Source: Senegalimassilia sp003474385 | GTDB lineage: Bacteria; Actinomycetota; Coriobacteriia; Coriobacteriales; Eggerthellaceae | NCBI RefSeq assembly: GCF_003474385.1 | Contig: NZ_QUCY01000022.1 | Location: 1-44,929 of the forward strand | Direction of reading: 5' to 3' | Length of the DNA stretch: 44,929 nucleotides | Shown here: positions 1 through 7,924 of the stretch, piece after piece | Position numbering within the stretch: the stretch's first letter is position 1 | Layout of the letters: every line of letters begins with the position of its first letter | Position numbers and translations under genes: made by a program | Notes under the pieces: generated by a model | Databases searched by the model: none | Told to the model about the DNA's origin: nothing | Seen by the model: the letters and a program-made list of their open reading frames with translations, nothing else

Positions 1-23
1 AAATCTCAGGCGAAAAAAGCAAG

Positions 24-355
24 TTGACATACATAGGAGCTTCGAGCAGCAAGGATACCGAGCTTTGTGGGAAACCGGTCAGACAGCAAGCCGGGACGCT
101 GCGACGGGAACGGGGGGCAAACGGCGACTCGAAGCACTAGGCGGAAAGGAAAACGGGGGACCGAGACAATGCGCACTGAGAGGCCACCTGCAAGCTATAG
201 CGCCGTGGAGCAGACGGACCTCGAAGAACACTGGGTAATACATATGGCGAACTCGTTACGCGTTGGTGACAGCGTCGGCATACGCGGGCCCGCGGCACTC
301 GCGACGCGATACCCTACGGATAGCGGAACGTGGCTGCTAGGCCCGTCCCGCACAA
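24..355 (+). ncRNA. Candidate structured RNA, class not identified
   Basis: About 330 bases carry no convincing protein in any frame; translations are arginine/serine/threonine-rich nonsense. The stretch has the look of a folded RNA: G-rich blocks separated by A-rich loop-like tracts (for example GGCAAACGG near 117-124, and A-rich tracts near 144-154 and 234-241). Possible helices are 92-98 with 344-350 (CGGGACG/CGTCCCG, enclosing most of the element), 272-277 with 302-307 (GCGTCG/CGACGC), 255-259 with 266-270, and 203-206 with 214-217; 39-46 is also an exact complement of 128-135. It ends shortly before a small gene with a good ribosome site, so it could be a long leader or an independent RNA. 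It does not match my memory of tmRNA, RNase P RNA, SRP RNA or a cobalamin riboswitch. Helices this short can occur by chance in GC-rich DNA. The ends are uncertain. Confidence 0.42.
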
Positions 356-364
356 CGATTACCC

Positions 365-383
365 GCGCCGCCCCGTGCGGCGC
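365..383 (+). promoter_or_regulatory. Hairpin just upstream of a ribosome binding site
   Basis: GCGCCGC and GCGGCGC form a perfect 7-bp stem around the loop CCCGT. It ends 7 bases before the AAGGAG ribosome site of the gene at 403. No U-run follows, so it is either the 3' closing hairpin of the upstream RNA candidate or a translation-modulating leader hairpin. Confidence 0.45.
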
Positions 384-402
384 TACGCATAAGGAGCAGC
401 TC

Positions 403-768
403 ATGGCGTTCTCGAAACATCCCATCATCGACGTGACCCCCGTTGACGCGGCGCGCGGCTCCGTCGCTGCGGCCCAAGCTGCTGCGGAGCCCTTCATGCC
501 GCCCTCGTTCGGCAAGCGCGTCGGGAAGATGGATAACCAGCCGCTGCATACCACGTTCGTCGACGGTCGCGGCAATCCCGTTCGCAATCAAGGCGATGCT
601 GCCGCTGCCGCATCGCGCCTGACAGGCGCAGCCCAAACCGTCGCCGGCGCCGCCGTCATGGCGGTGGGCGTGCCCATGCTTATATTGCCCGGGCCCGGCG
701 TGCTCGCCATCGGCGCCGGGGCCGCCATTGCCGCCGGTGGAATCAAGAAGATCCGCAACGGGAAATAG
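403..768 (+). CDS. Small membrane protein with a PGPG motif, function unknown
   Basis: 121 residues. The start was chosen because AAGGAG (391-396) lies 6 bases upstream of ATG 403; upstream extension gives nonsense sequence. Residues 1-75 are soluble and alanine/proline-rich. The C-terminal third is hydrophobic (VAGAAVMAVGVPMLILPGPG and then an alanine/glycine/isoleucine-rich helix), giving one or two membrane segments with LPGPG at the turn. It ends with the basic tail KKIRNGK. The LPGPG turn recalls the PGPGW family of small two-helix membrane proteins, but the tryptophan is replaced by valine, so family membership is only a suggestion. It stands alone and is followed by a hairpin terminator. 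No function can be assigned. Confidence 0.7.
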   Translation: MAFSKHPIIDVTPVDAARGSVAAAQAAAEPFMPPSFGKRVGKMDNQPLHTTFVDGRGNPVRNQGDAAAAASRLTGAAQTVAGAAVMAVGVPMLILPGPGVLAIGAGAAIAAGGIKKIRNGK

Positions 769-771
769 CGC

Positions 772-806
772 AAGGGGCGGCGGGTTTCGCCGCTCCTTAG
801 CCTTTC
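772..806 (+). terminator. Probable intrinsic terminator
   Basis: AAGGGGCGGC (772-781) pairs with GCCGCTCCTT (789-798) with one G-U pair and a 7-base loop, 3 bases after the preceding stop codon. It is followed by a weak pyrimidine tract (agcctttccctc) rather than a clean T-run. Confidence 0.6.
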
Positions 807-843
807 CCTCCCATCAGCCCCTCTACGAACCCCATAGCCCGCA

Positions 844-1086
844 TATCGCCTTGTGCGATGCGCGGGCTGTTCTCTCTTAGCCCCAAGTCCTTCTCGATAT
901 CATCCTTCCGCGCACCGTTTTACGGCAGAGCGAACATTCCGCGTCGCGATTCCCGCCCTACGAGCTGCACGCACCCCCGCTCAACGGCTTCGCAACGTAA
1001 CAGCCGCATCGCCTTGTGCGATGCCCGAGCCATTCGCTTCCTTTGCCCGCATGCCGCGCCAACCTCCGCTCAACGGCTTCGCAACG
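844..1086. repeat. Two pairs of short direct repeats in a gene-free spacer
   Basis: The 452-bp spacer 769-1220 has no credible gene. It contains a 17-base repeat (ATCGCCTTGTGCGATGC) at 844-860 and 1008-1024, and a 21-base repeat at 977-997 and 1066-1086 (it begins CCGCTCAACGGC and ends TTCGCAACG). The pairs are interleaved, which suggests a local duplication of roughly 90-160 bp that has since decayed, or a dispersed intergenic repeat. Further on, 1174-1185 and 1186-1197 are two copies of a 12-base gcaaac-type unit. Confidence 0.6.
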
Positions 1087-1112
1087 CGAAGGCAACGCCC
1101 GGGCTTTCCCCA

Positions 1113-1140
1113 TTGCAACCCGCTGCCGCAGGCGTACTAT
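1113..1140 (+). promoter_or_regulatory. Possible promoter of the amide hydrolase gene
   Basis: TTGCAA (1113-1118) and TACTAT (1135-1140) are separated by 16 bases, resembling a housekeeping -35/-10 pair. Transcription would begin near 1147 and leave a leader of about 75 bases before ATG 1221. Confidence 0.4.
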
Positions 1141-1220
1141 TCCTTTCTAGCAGGGGCAAAACGCCCCGAAAGAGCAAACGCAGGCGCAAACCCGCACGTC
1201 AACATTGAACGGAGGCACGT

Positions 1221-2147
1221 ATGTGCACGGCGATTCGATTCACCGATTCTGACGGAAACCTATATTTCGGCCGCAATCTGGACTGGGCGTACGGCTACGG
1301 CGAGACCATCACGTTCACGCCGCGCAACCACCCCGCGAACACGGGGCATCGCGCAGTGCTGGGCATGGCCATCGCATCGGAAGGGTTTCCGCTGTATTTC
1401 GACTGCGCCAACGAGAACGGCCTAGCCATCGCAGGTCTGAACTTCCCCGGCTACGCCTACTTCCCCGACGATGCATGCCCGGGAACCGCAGCCGTGGCCC
1501 CGTACGAGTTCCCCTTGTGGGTCACCTCGAACTTCGACAACGTTGATGACGTCGAGGCAGCGCTGGCGAGCATCACGCTGGTGAACAAGGGCTTCGGCGA
1601 CTTCCCCATCGCCCTGCTTCACTGGATCATCGCCGATGCCAGCGGTTGCATCGTGGTGGAGTCGACCGCCGACGGCCTGCAGGTGATGCGCGACCCCGCC
1701 GACGTGCTGGCCAATCAGCCGGGCCTTGCATGGCATCTGGAGAACCTGCGCAGCTACATGAACGTGACCCCCAGCGCACCAAGCTCCGTGACCTGGGGAA
1801 ACGCGACATTGACGCCCTACGGTGCGGGCGCAGGCATGCGCGGGCTGCCCGGCGACGTGTACTCCCCGTCGCGCTTCGTGCGCGCGGCATACTTGAACGC
1901 ACACCATGCGCCGAAGGACACCGAGCGCGGCAACGTGGCGCGCGTGTTCCGCACGCTCGGCGGCGTGGCCATGGTGGAGGGAAGCGCGCAGATGAACGAC
2001 GGCGCGAACGAGTTCACCGTGTTCACCAGCGCCTATTCCGCACGCGAGGGCCGCTACTACTTCAACACCTATGAGAACGCCGCCTACGCCACCGCCGCAT
2101 TCGCCGATTTCGACATGGACGGCACCGAAGTCCAGCAGGCGCATTAG
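1221..2147 (+). CDS. Choloylglycine hydrolase family linear amide C-N hydrolase
   Basis: 308 residues, the usual length for bile salt hydrolases and penicillin V acylases. It starts MCTAI, so Cys2 becomes the N-terminal nucleophile after removal of Met, as in all Ntn hydrolases of this family. Other family active-site positions are present: R18 and D21 in GRNLDW, N74 in AGLNFPGY, the NQPGLAWHLENL segment around residues 165-178 (Asn ligand region), and R218 in SPSRFVRAAYLN. There is no signal peptide, so it acts in the cytoplasm. The start is supported by GGAGG at 1211-1215, 5 bases before ATG. Family membership is clear; whether it cleaves conjugated bile acids, penicillin V or N-acyl lipids cannot be decided from sequence alone. 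The gene is monocistronic, with repeats on both sides. Confidence 0.92.
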   Translation: MCTAIRFTDSDGNLYFGRNLDWAYGYGETITFTPRNHPANTGHRAVLGMAIASEGFPLYFDCANENGLAIAGLNFPGYAYFPDDACPGTAAVAPYEFPLWVTSNFDNVDDVEAALASITLVNKGFGDFPIALLHWIIADASGCIVVESTADGLQVMRDPADVLANQPGLAWHLENLRSYMNVTPSAPSSVTWGNATLTPYGAGAGMRGLPGDVYSPSRFVRAAYLNAHHAPKDTERGNVARVFRTLGGVAMVEGSAQMNDGANEFTVFTSAYSAREGRYYFNTYENAAYATAAFADFDMDGTEVQQAH

Positions 2148-2204
2148 ACGAAGCGACAAGGCGAACCGAGCAAGGCGCCCATCACCTTACAAGCTGACAG
2201 TTAG

Positions 2205-2266
2205 TGCTACGTCCCCAAAGCGTCCGAAGTGTCCGACCCGAAGTGTCCGGCAAATGTCACGTAGCA
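2205..2266. repeat. Palindromic intergenic element with internal direct repeats
   Basis: TGCTACGT (2205-2212) and ACGTAGCA (2259-2266) are perfect inverted arms, with outer TTAG/CTAA bases that could extend the stem past a 4-base bulge. Between them CGAAGTGTCCG occurs twice (2225-2235, 2239-2249) with a 14-base period, and GTCCGA occurs just before. It lies between two unrelated genes and resembles a small dispersed repeat or a regulator binding array. Confidence 0.55.
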
Positions 2267-2297
2267 GGTGCTAATTGGCTGCCGTGTGGACGCGTTG

Positions 2298-2306
2298 TGC
2301 TATCAT
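2298..2306 (+). promoter_or_regulatory. Extended -10 promoter for the Mrp ATPase gene
   Basis: TGCTATCAT fits an extended -10 (TGn + TATCAT, 2301-2306). A TTGGCT at 2275-2280 lies 20 bases away, too far for a standard -35. The leader to ATG 2365 would be about 52 bases. Confidence 0.4.
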
Positions 2307-2364
2307 CCCTTCAGGACGAGTGACGCTCCCGGGCATCTGGGAGCACAATAAGAAAGAAGGAATC

Positions 2365-3228
2365 ATGGCAGAAGAGTGCTCGCACGAGTGCGGCAGCTGC
2401 GGTGTTTCGGGATGCGGCGAGCGCACCGCTGCCGGCCCCACCAAGCTTGAAACGAACAAGCGCAGCAACGTCAAGCACGTCATCGGCGTTGTCTCCGGCA
2501 AGGGCGGCGTCGGCAAGTCCCTGGTCACCAGCCTGCTTGCCAGCGAAATGAATAAGCGCGGCAACAAGGTCGGCATCCTGGACGCCGACATCACCGGCCC
2601 CTCCATCCCGAAGACCTTCGGCATCACCAACCCGCTGACCGCCGACGCTGACGGCATCCTGCCCGGTCAAACCCAAACGGGCATCAAGGTCATGTCCACC
2701 AACCTCATGCTTCCGAAGGGCGACCTGCCCGTGGCATGGCGCGGCCCGGTCGTGTCCAACGCCATCCGCCAGTTCTGGAGCGAGACGAACTGGGGCGACA
2801 TCGACTACCTGTTCGTCGACATGCCTCCGGGAACCTCCGACGTGCTGCTGACCGTGTTCCAGTCGCTGCCCGTCGACGGCATTGTCACCGTGTCGGCCCC
2901 GCAGGAGCTGGTTGCCATGATCGTGGGCAAGGCGGTCAACCTTGCGCATGACATGGACGTCGAGGTGCTGGGCCTGGTGGAGAACATGGCCTACTTCAAG
3001 TGCGACGACTGCGGCAAGAAACACCACATCTTCGGCGAGCCGCAGGGCGCCGAGGTTGCCGAGCGCTACAACATCCCCGCCTACACCACCCTGCCCATCG
3101 ACCCGAAGTTCGCGCGCCTGTGCGATGAAGGCAAGGTCGAGGACTACGACGTGGAAGGCAAGCTGGACGTCATCATCGACAAGATCGTCGAAGCCGGCGA
3201 AAAGCAGGACGAGAAAGCAGCCGAATAA
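2365..3228 (+). CDS. mrp: Mrp/NBP35-type P-loop ATPase, iron-sulfur cluster carrier
   Basis: 287 residues. Members of this family bind and transfer [4Fe-4S] clusters to apoproteins in an ATP-dependent way. Visible features: an N-terminal cysteine cluster (C5, C9, C12, C17) as in NBP35-type proteins, a deviant Walker A GKGGVGKS at residues 45-52, the DADITGPSIPK switch segment, the VDMPPGTSDV Walker B region, and the CxxC pair C213/C216 that holds the bridging cluster at the dimer interface. ATG 2365 was chosen because GAAGG lies a few bases upstream and the frame before it has no family-like sequence. It is transcribed alone and ends in a strong terminator. Having many Fe-S proteins nearby (molybdoenzyme, NadA, IspH) fits the role but is not proof of specific partners. 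Confidence 0.95.
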   Translation: MAEECSHECGSCGVSGCGERTAAGPTKLETNKRSNVKHVIGVVSGKGGVGKSLVTSLLASEMNKRGNKVGILDADITGPSIPKTFGITNPLTADADGILPGQTQTGIKVMSTNLMLPKGDLPVAWRGPVVSNAIRQFWSETNWGDIDYLFVDMPPGTSDVLLTVFQSLPVDGIVTVSAPQELVAMIVGKAVNLAHDMDVEVLGLVENMAYFKCDDCGKKHHIFGEPQGAEVAERYNIPAYTTLPIDPKFARLCDEGKVEDYDVEGKLDVIIDKIVEAGEKQDEKAAE

Positions 3229-3257
3229 CGGCTTCCGCCCCAAACGCTTCAATCAAG

Positions 3258-3298
3258 AAAGCCCGCGAACCCTTTAAGGTTCGCGGGCTTTCTTTGCA
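3258..3298. terminator. Strong bidirectional intrinsic terminator
   Basis: AAAGCCCGCGAACC pairs perfectly with GGTTCGCGGGCTTT (3258-3272 with 3278-3292, about 15 bp) around a TTTAA loop. A T-rich stretch (TTTCTTT) follows on the plus strand and AAGAAA precedes it, so it can stop both mrp and the convergent protease gene. The remaining spacer 3299-3519 is filled with short GGTT/AACC-type repeats and shows no gene. Confidence 0.9.
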
Positions 3299-3519
3299 AC
3301 GGGCGGCCGTTAGGCAACCGTCGGTGCAAAGCAGCGCCGACTCGGCAAACCCGAACGGAAACGGTTGGCGGGCCAACGGCCGCGCCGGCGGGCCCATATC
3401 GCGACCAAAGCCAACGGCTTCCGTTGCAGACGGGCCCCGCCCGATGCCGAATCAACCGGTGCAAGCCGGTAACCGATCCGGCAAACCACCTAGCTGCAAC
3501 CCGCCAACCGGCTTACCGG

Positions 3520-6500
3520 CTAACGGCTGCGTCGACGTGCCGCTATCGCCGCGACAAGGGCGGCAACGGCGGCGACTGCCGGCGGGATGATGGGCGCATT
3601 ATCACCGGTTTCCGGAGAGAAACCGCCCAGCTTGCGCGAATCATCCAAATTGCCTGAACCCTTCGAATCATCGTGGTGATCGCCCGGATCCCCGGAATCG
3701 GAATCGGGATCGACATCCAGCACCCCGGTTACCGCATAACCGACCCGAATATGCTCGTCACTGGGCTCAACAGGCACCTGCTCACCGGCGCCGTCGGCCG
3801 AACCCCCAGCGCCAGAAGACGTGGCAGCCGCCTTGCCCTGCGCAACGCCGCCCGCAGGCGGGGCCCCGGCGGCGGTGGGATTGCCGAACCTGGAGCTATC
3901 CCAGCCAAGCGCCACCCAACGCCCGTCTACCCAACCGCCGGTCGAGTTCCCGACGAAGTCATAAGAGCCCACATCGTTCAACGAAGAATCGAACAGGTGC
4001 GTCTCCTGGGGCTCGAACGCGCCCTTCTCCCCGATGGCGATACGCGTTGCCGCCACGGCACCCTGCTCTCCGATGACCAGGTCCGTATAGGTCGACGCGA
4101 AGGAACTGACCGGGACAAGCGCACGGTAAGCTATTTGCTTACCGGCAAGGTCGAACTTCATGACAGCGCCCTCGCGAAGCGCATCATCTTGGTTCCCATC
4201 GGCATCCACGCGGCCCGACGCCAGCACGTAAACGGAATCCTCGCGGGCCTCCACGTCGCAGATGACCTGATATCCGCCCAATTCGCAGGTGCGCACCGGT
4301 TCCAAGCTTTCGGTGAAATCCTCGACCGTATCAAGGTCCAGCTCGGCCGGCGCAGCGGCCAAACATTCCTCAACCGCTTCTGCGTCATACAGGCGGATCG
4401 TATGGCTCGGCCCATCGGGATTGTAGGCGCCGTTTTCGGAAAACACCGCGGCGATCAGCCCGTTGCCCGCATCGTAGACATTCCCCGCCCGCGTCCAAAG
4501 CATGCCTTCGCCGCTCGATGACGCGTCGCCGGCGGCTTGCGCGGCCGCATCGGCGCCCGCGAACGCCGATGCCAGCACATAACCGTCCCCAAGCCCGAAC
4601 TGATACGCATACGAGCCCACAACGGGCGCATCCCCCACCGCCATGGCGCGAAACAGCCCGGTGTAGCGGCTTAGAGACGCCTCGCGAATCACCTGACGCG
4701 TGCCCAGGTCCACCAGATAGGCGCGGGCCAAGCCGGAAGCTTCGCCGTACTCGAACGACGCCGTCACCAGGCAGCGGTCATCGGACAGCATGGCACAGCG
4801 CAGCACCGTGCTGGTCAGCGGATACGTAGGCAGCACCGCCCCCTCGATCATCGCCTCGTCCACCTTTGACGGGTCGTCCTCGTCGAAGGTTTCCAGATAC
4901 AGGTCTTCGCCGACCGCGCGCATAAAGCAATGCGATCCGTCGCCGCGCGTGAGCACCGACGAGATGCCGACGTTCTCGACCACCGGGTCCGTTTCCAGCT
5001 CATAGAAGCCGTGTGCGCCGAAACCGGTCAGGCCAGACGGGGAGAACGGCACGCGGATCTCCTCGGAATACACCTCCTGCCCGCCGGCCACGCCCAACAG
5101 GAAACACCCCGCGGGAAACACCGCCTCGCAGGCGCTGGTCGGGGACACCTCGCCGGGGTTGAGCTTGTAATCCATGGAAACGGTTTCGCCGCTTGCATCG
5201 GTAATGGAAAGGACGCGCTTCCCGTCTATCTCAAGGTACGGGAACGCTCCAGTCTCATAGGCCTTGCAAAGCGCCGGGTACGACATGGTGAAGCACACCG
5301 GACCCCAATTCAGCAGCGTCGTCGGCTTCAACGAAAGGGAGAACTCGAGGGGAACGGGCTTAGCGGCGTCCGACCAGGAGACGGTCACGGCGCCGGAGCC
5401 CTCACCGCATTCGCCGACCGAGAACGTCAAGCCCGTGAAGCCGCCGCCGATGCTTTCGCCGAAGTTCGTGGAGGGATACGTCGTCGGCGACACCTCGTGG
5501 CCGTCGCGGAGCATGCACCCGTAGCCGGTGCCCGTGACGGCGGCAGGCGCATAGCCTACCCCGGAGGCGTGGGCTTCGTCCATATCGGGGTCGACCAGCT
5601 CGATAAGCTGGTTGCCGGGCGTGCCGGTGGTGTTCTTGTACAGATAGTCGTCCCCTTCTTGGGAAAGCGCCGCCTGCACGCGGAAAAGCCTGAAGCCCGA
5701 CGGCAGGGGGACATCCTGGCCCCCGCGTTTGTATACTACCGACTGGTTGCCGGCATAGCGATCGTATTGCAGCAGATAATACGACGAGAACAGGCCCTTT
5801 TCCGGGTCCAGCAGATCCTCGGAATCCGATACGGCGATAAACCCGCCGCATTCCTGCAGATCAGACCCCGTAAAGGCGGAAAGCACCTGATCAAGCGAGT
5901 GCCCGTCATAGTGCTCCAGCACACCATTGCGCAGCACATCGACGCCGCCGGCGTTCGCGACCACGCGCACGACCTTGCCCTCGTCGACCCAACCGAGCAT
6001 CCATTTGAAGAAGGCGTTGGTATCGCCGGTGTTATTGTCCATCAGGTCGAACGTCAGGCACCCGGAACGCTCGGTCGAATCCGCCGAGGTCCTTCGATAG
6101 CTATACAGGTCGGGAAGGCCAAGCACATGGCCCGTTTCATGGATGAGCGTGGAAGCCGCCATGTCCCCGGTGCAGTTCTCGGCCAGCAGGCACGCGTTCC
6201 ACAGGCGCCTACCGTCCCAGGAACGCTCGCATACCTCGGGCGAGGCCTGCTGCTGCACCGTCCACTCCTGGCTCCACCAGGTGCTACCCCATCCCGAGTC
6301 AGGGCCGGCGAAATGGATGTACACACAGTCGAGGTAGCCGTCGTCATTGGCGTCGAACTGCGAAAGGTCAAGAGTCTCATCAAGCGCATCGAGCGCTTCC
6401 ACGAACAGCGTGTTGATATCGCCCTGATAGTAGCTGCGCTCGTGCTTCGCCTGATAATCCACAGCAGTGCCCGATATGTCCAACTTGCCGTAGCTTGCGC

Positions 6501-7017
6501 GCTCATAGTACGCATGCAGGCTTTCGTAAGGGAAGCCCGACCTGCCGCCGCCGTTGATGAGCGCATCGAGCGCTTCAAGCGTATCGTCGTCGGCGAAGGA
6601 ATAGTCCGGGAACGACACGCGCAACGCCAGCACGTGTCCGGCGCCGACCGTGGCCATGCCGCTTTTCCAAGTCGACGGGACCGCGGATCGCATCGGGGAC
6701 GCGCCGGCATACGAGCCGAGAGCTGCCGCTTGCCGTGCAAGGGCCTGCTGCGTCAGACCGACGGACGGCCGCTCGTGGCCAAGGCGCTCGGCGGCCTGCA
6801 CGCGCTCGTCAAGCGAGCCGTCGGCACGATAGGCTTCGATCTGCTGCTCGGTGGGAACGCACGGCGAGGTTCCATCGACGACGCCACCTTCGTCGGCAAA
6901 TGCCCGATCGGGCATGCTTGCGCAGGTGATCGCCATGGCGGTAGCGACCAGCGTGGCCGCAATCGTCAGTTTCGCCCTCCGCACGATAACGTCGAAGGGT
7001 ATGGGGAAATCACTCAT
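3520..7017 (-). CDS. Secreted M6-family metalloprotease with cell-wall sorting signal
   Basis: 1165 residues from ATG 7017, which has AAAGGA a few bases upstream; a longer start at 7053 lacks one. The N-terminus is a signal peptide (basic IVRRAK, hydrophobic TIAATLVATAMAITCA, cleavage near AFA). The M6 (immune inhibitor A-like) peptidase domain covers roughly residues 110-390: a calcium-binding-like DANDDGYLD loop and the zinc motif HETGHVLGLPD near residues 293-303. The middle and C-terminal regions are beta-rich and of unknown fold, followed by an acidic Asp/Ser/Gly linker. The end has a sortase-type signal: SPETG, a hydrophobic helix rich in Ala/Val, then RRRSR. The first sorting residue is Ser rather than Leu. 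It is probably a wall-anchored protease; the substrate is unknown. No sortase gene is in the window. Confidence 0.88.
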   Translation of the reverse strand: MSDFPIPFDVIVRRAKLTIAATLVATAMAITCASMPDRAFADEGGVVDGTSPCVPTEQQIEAYRADGSLDERVQAAERLGHERPSVGLTQQALARQAAALGSYAGASPMRSAVPSTWKSGMATVGAGHVLALRVSFPDYSFADDDTLEALDALINGGGRSGFPYESLHAYYERASYGKLDISGTAVDYQAKHERSYYQGDINTLFVEALDALDETLDLSQFDANDDGYLDCVYIHFAGPDSGWGSTWWSQEWTVQQQASPEVCERSWDGRRLWNACLLAENCTGDMAASTLIHETGHVLGLPDLYSYRRTSADSTERSGCLTFDLMDNNTGDTNAFFKWMLGWVDEGKVVRVVANAGGVDVLRNGVLEHYDGHSLDQVLSAFTGSDLQECGGFIAVSDSEDLLDPEKGLFSSYYLLQYDRYAGNQSVVYKRGGQDVPLPSGFRLFRVQAALSQEGDDYLYKNTTGTPGNQLIELVDPDMDEAHASGVGYAPAAVTGTGYGCMLRDGHEVSPTTYPSTNFGESIGGGFTGLTFSVGECGEGSGAVTVSWSDAAKPVPLEFSLSLKPTTLLNWGPVCFTMSYPALCKAYETGAFPYLEIDGKRVLSITDASGETVSMDYKLNPGEVSPTSACEAVFPAGCFLLGVAGGQEVYSEEIRVPFSPSGLTGFGAHGFYELETDPVVENVGISSVLTRGDGSHCFMRAVGEDLYLETFDEDDPSKVDEAMIEGAVLPTYPLTSTVLRCAMLSDDRCLVTASFEYGEASGLARAYLVDLGTRQVIREASLSRYTGLFRAMAVGDAPVVGSYAYQFGLGDGYVLASAFAGADAAAQAAGDASSSGEGMLWTRAGNVYDAGNGLIAAVFSENGAYNPDGPSHTIRLYDAEAVEECLAAAPAELDLDTVEDFTESLEPVRTCELGGYQVICDVEAREDSVYVLASGRVDADGNQDDALREGAVMKFDLAGKQIAYRALVPVSSFASTYTDLVIGEQGAVAATRIAIGEKGAFEPQETHLFDSSLNDVGSYDFVGNSTGGWVDGRWVALGWDSSRFGNPTAAGAPPAGGVAQGKAAATSSGAGGSADGAGEQVPVEPSDEHIRVGYAVTGVLDVDPDSDSGDPGDHHDDSKGSGNLDDSRKLGGFSPETGDNAPIIPPAVAAVAALVAAIAARRRSR

Positions 7018-7086
7018 GCGGTTCCTTTCGCACGGGGTAAGGCCGACAGGCAACGCGCCATCGGCAACGGCTGACGGCGCGACATC

Positions 7087-7092
7087 AGTATA
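7087..7092 (-). promoter_or_regulatory. Possible -10 box of the metalloprotease gene
   Basis: Minus-strand TATACT sits about 70 bases upstream of the chosen start. No good -35 is seen at the standard spacing, so either an activator is needed or the match is accidental. Confidence 0.35.
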
Positions 7093-7210
7093 ACGAACGC
7101 GGCGGCGCGGGCAGCCGAGCAGACCCTAGCAATGCCCGCTCAAGCCTTGGGCAACAAAACGAGTGGTCGCACAGACGGAAAAGCAGCGAACAAGAATAAA
7201 GCTCACAAGC

Positions 7211-7813
7211 CTATAAGAGCCCGCGCTTTTGCAGCGCCCGCAATGCGCTTCGAGCCGTCGTCCTGGGAATCCCCGAAAGCTCGGCGATGCGCGTCGCCGA
7301 CGATGCGGCGCGGGTGTTCAAGCCCCAGCGTTGCGCAACCAGCAAGGCAAGTGCCTGGGTTCGGGTGATGCGCAGGTCCCGCTGCATACGGGAAAGACCA
7401 CGGCTCGCCAAGATCGCCTCGGAAAGCAGGCGATGGCCGCCGTTCGCCTCGACCGAGATCGCAACATCCTCATCGGCGCCATCCGCGAACACGGCCGACA
7501 AATCCTCGCAAACGTCCCAGCCCCCATCAAGCAGCTCGACGACCAGCGTGCGCCGATCGACGCCGCAAGAACGGAAAACGCACCCGCCCTCCTCAAGACG
7601 ATTGAGCGAACGCGTGCACGAAACGCTATCGAGCCCAAGCTCAGCAATCAATTTCCCTCGCTCCATCGCCCCGTTGCCACGCTCCAGCAACAATAGGACG
7701 AGCGCATCGATCGCCGGCATGCCCGCACCTCGCGCCGCACGCTCGAGCGCGCACAGCGATTCCAAACCGGTAAGGCCATCTTGCCCGCTTCCTCGCCCCA
7801 AAGCCGTCGTCAA
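7211..7813 (-). CDS. Transcriptional regulator with two MarR-like winged-helix domains
   Basis: 200 residues from a TTG start at 7813, preceded by GGAGAGGG; longer readings would run into the divergent gene and its promoter region. Domain 1 (about residues 30-115) has a MarR-type helix-turn-helix plus wing (ELGLDSVSCTRSLNRLEEGG followed by CGVDRRTLVVELL). Domain 2 (about residues 145-200) repeats the helix pattern (ELSGIPRTTARSALRALQKR) but stops right after the recognition helix, without a wing. It is divergent from a second regulator of the same two-domain design and beside a molybdoenzyme operon, so local control of that operon is likely but inferred. The effector is unknown. The start is less certain than the end. 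Confidence 0.75.
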   Translation of the reverse strand: MTTALGRGSGQDGLTGLESLCALERAARGAGMPAIDALVLLLLERGNGAMERGKLIAELGLDSVSCTRSLNRLEEGGCVFRSCGVDRRTLVVELLDGGWDVCEDLSAVFADGADEDVAISVEANGGHRLLSEAILASRGLSRMQRDLRITRTQALALLVAQRWGLNTRAASSATRIAELSGIPRTTARSALRALQKRGLL

Positions 7814-7870
7814 ATCACGACAACCCTCTCCCCATCCCGCGGAAAAACCCGCACGCCGCCCAACGGGCGC

Positions 7871-7891
7871 TATGATACGGTTTGAGCTCAA
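7871..7891 (+). promoter_or_regulatory. -10 box and palindromic operator candidate between divergent regulators
   Basis: TATGAT (7871-7876) is a possible -10 for the plus-strand regulator. It is followed by the perfect 10-base palindrome TTGAGCTCAA (7882-7891), which would lie at the transcription start, a usual repressor position. It is a good candidate site for one of the two flanking regulators. Confidence 0.4.
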
Positions 7892-7924
7892 CTGATTCCC
7901 CCAATGCTGAGAAAGGCGGCCGAT

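Noticed and set aside
150..255. Partial similarity to a TPP riboswitch (CTGAGAGG near 176-183 and CTGGGTAATAC near 231-241)
   Set aside because: The P5 partner strand and the ordered P2/P4 helices are missing, and no thiamine gene follows. The matches are short words only.
67..402. N-terminal extension of the small membrane protein gene
   Set aside because: The upstream sequence is not protein-like and a good ribosome site precedes ATG 403.
4930..7074. 714-codon plus-strand open frame opposite the metalloprotease gene
   Set aside because: It is the antisense shadow of a well-supported gene; the translation is His/Arg/Gly-rich with no domain.
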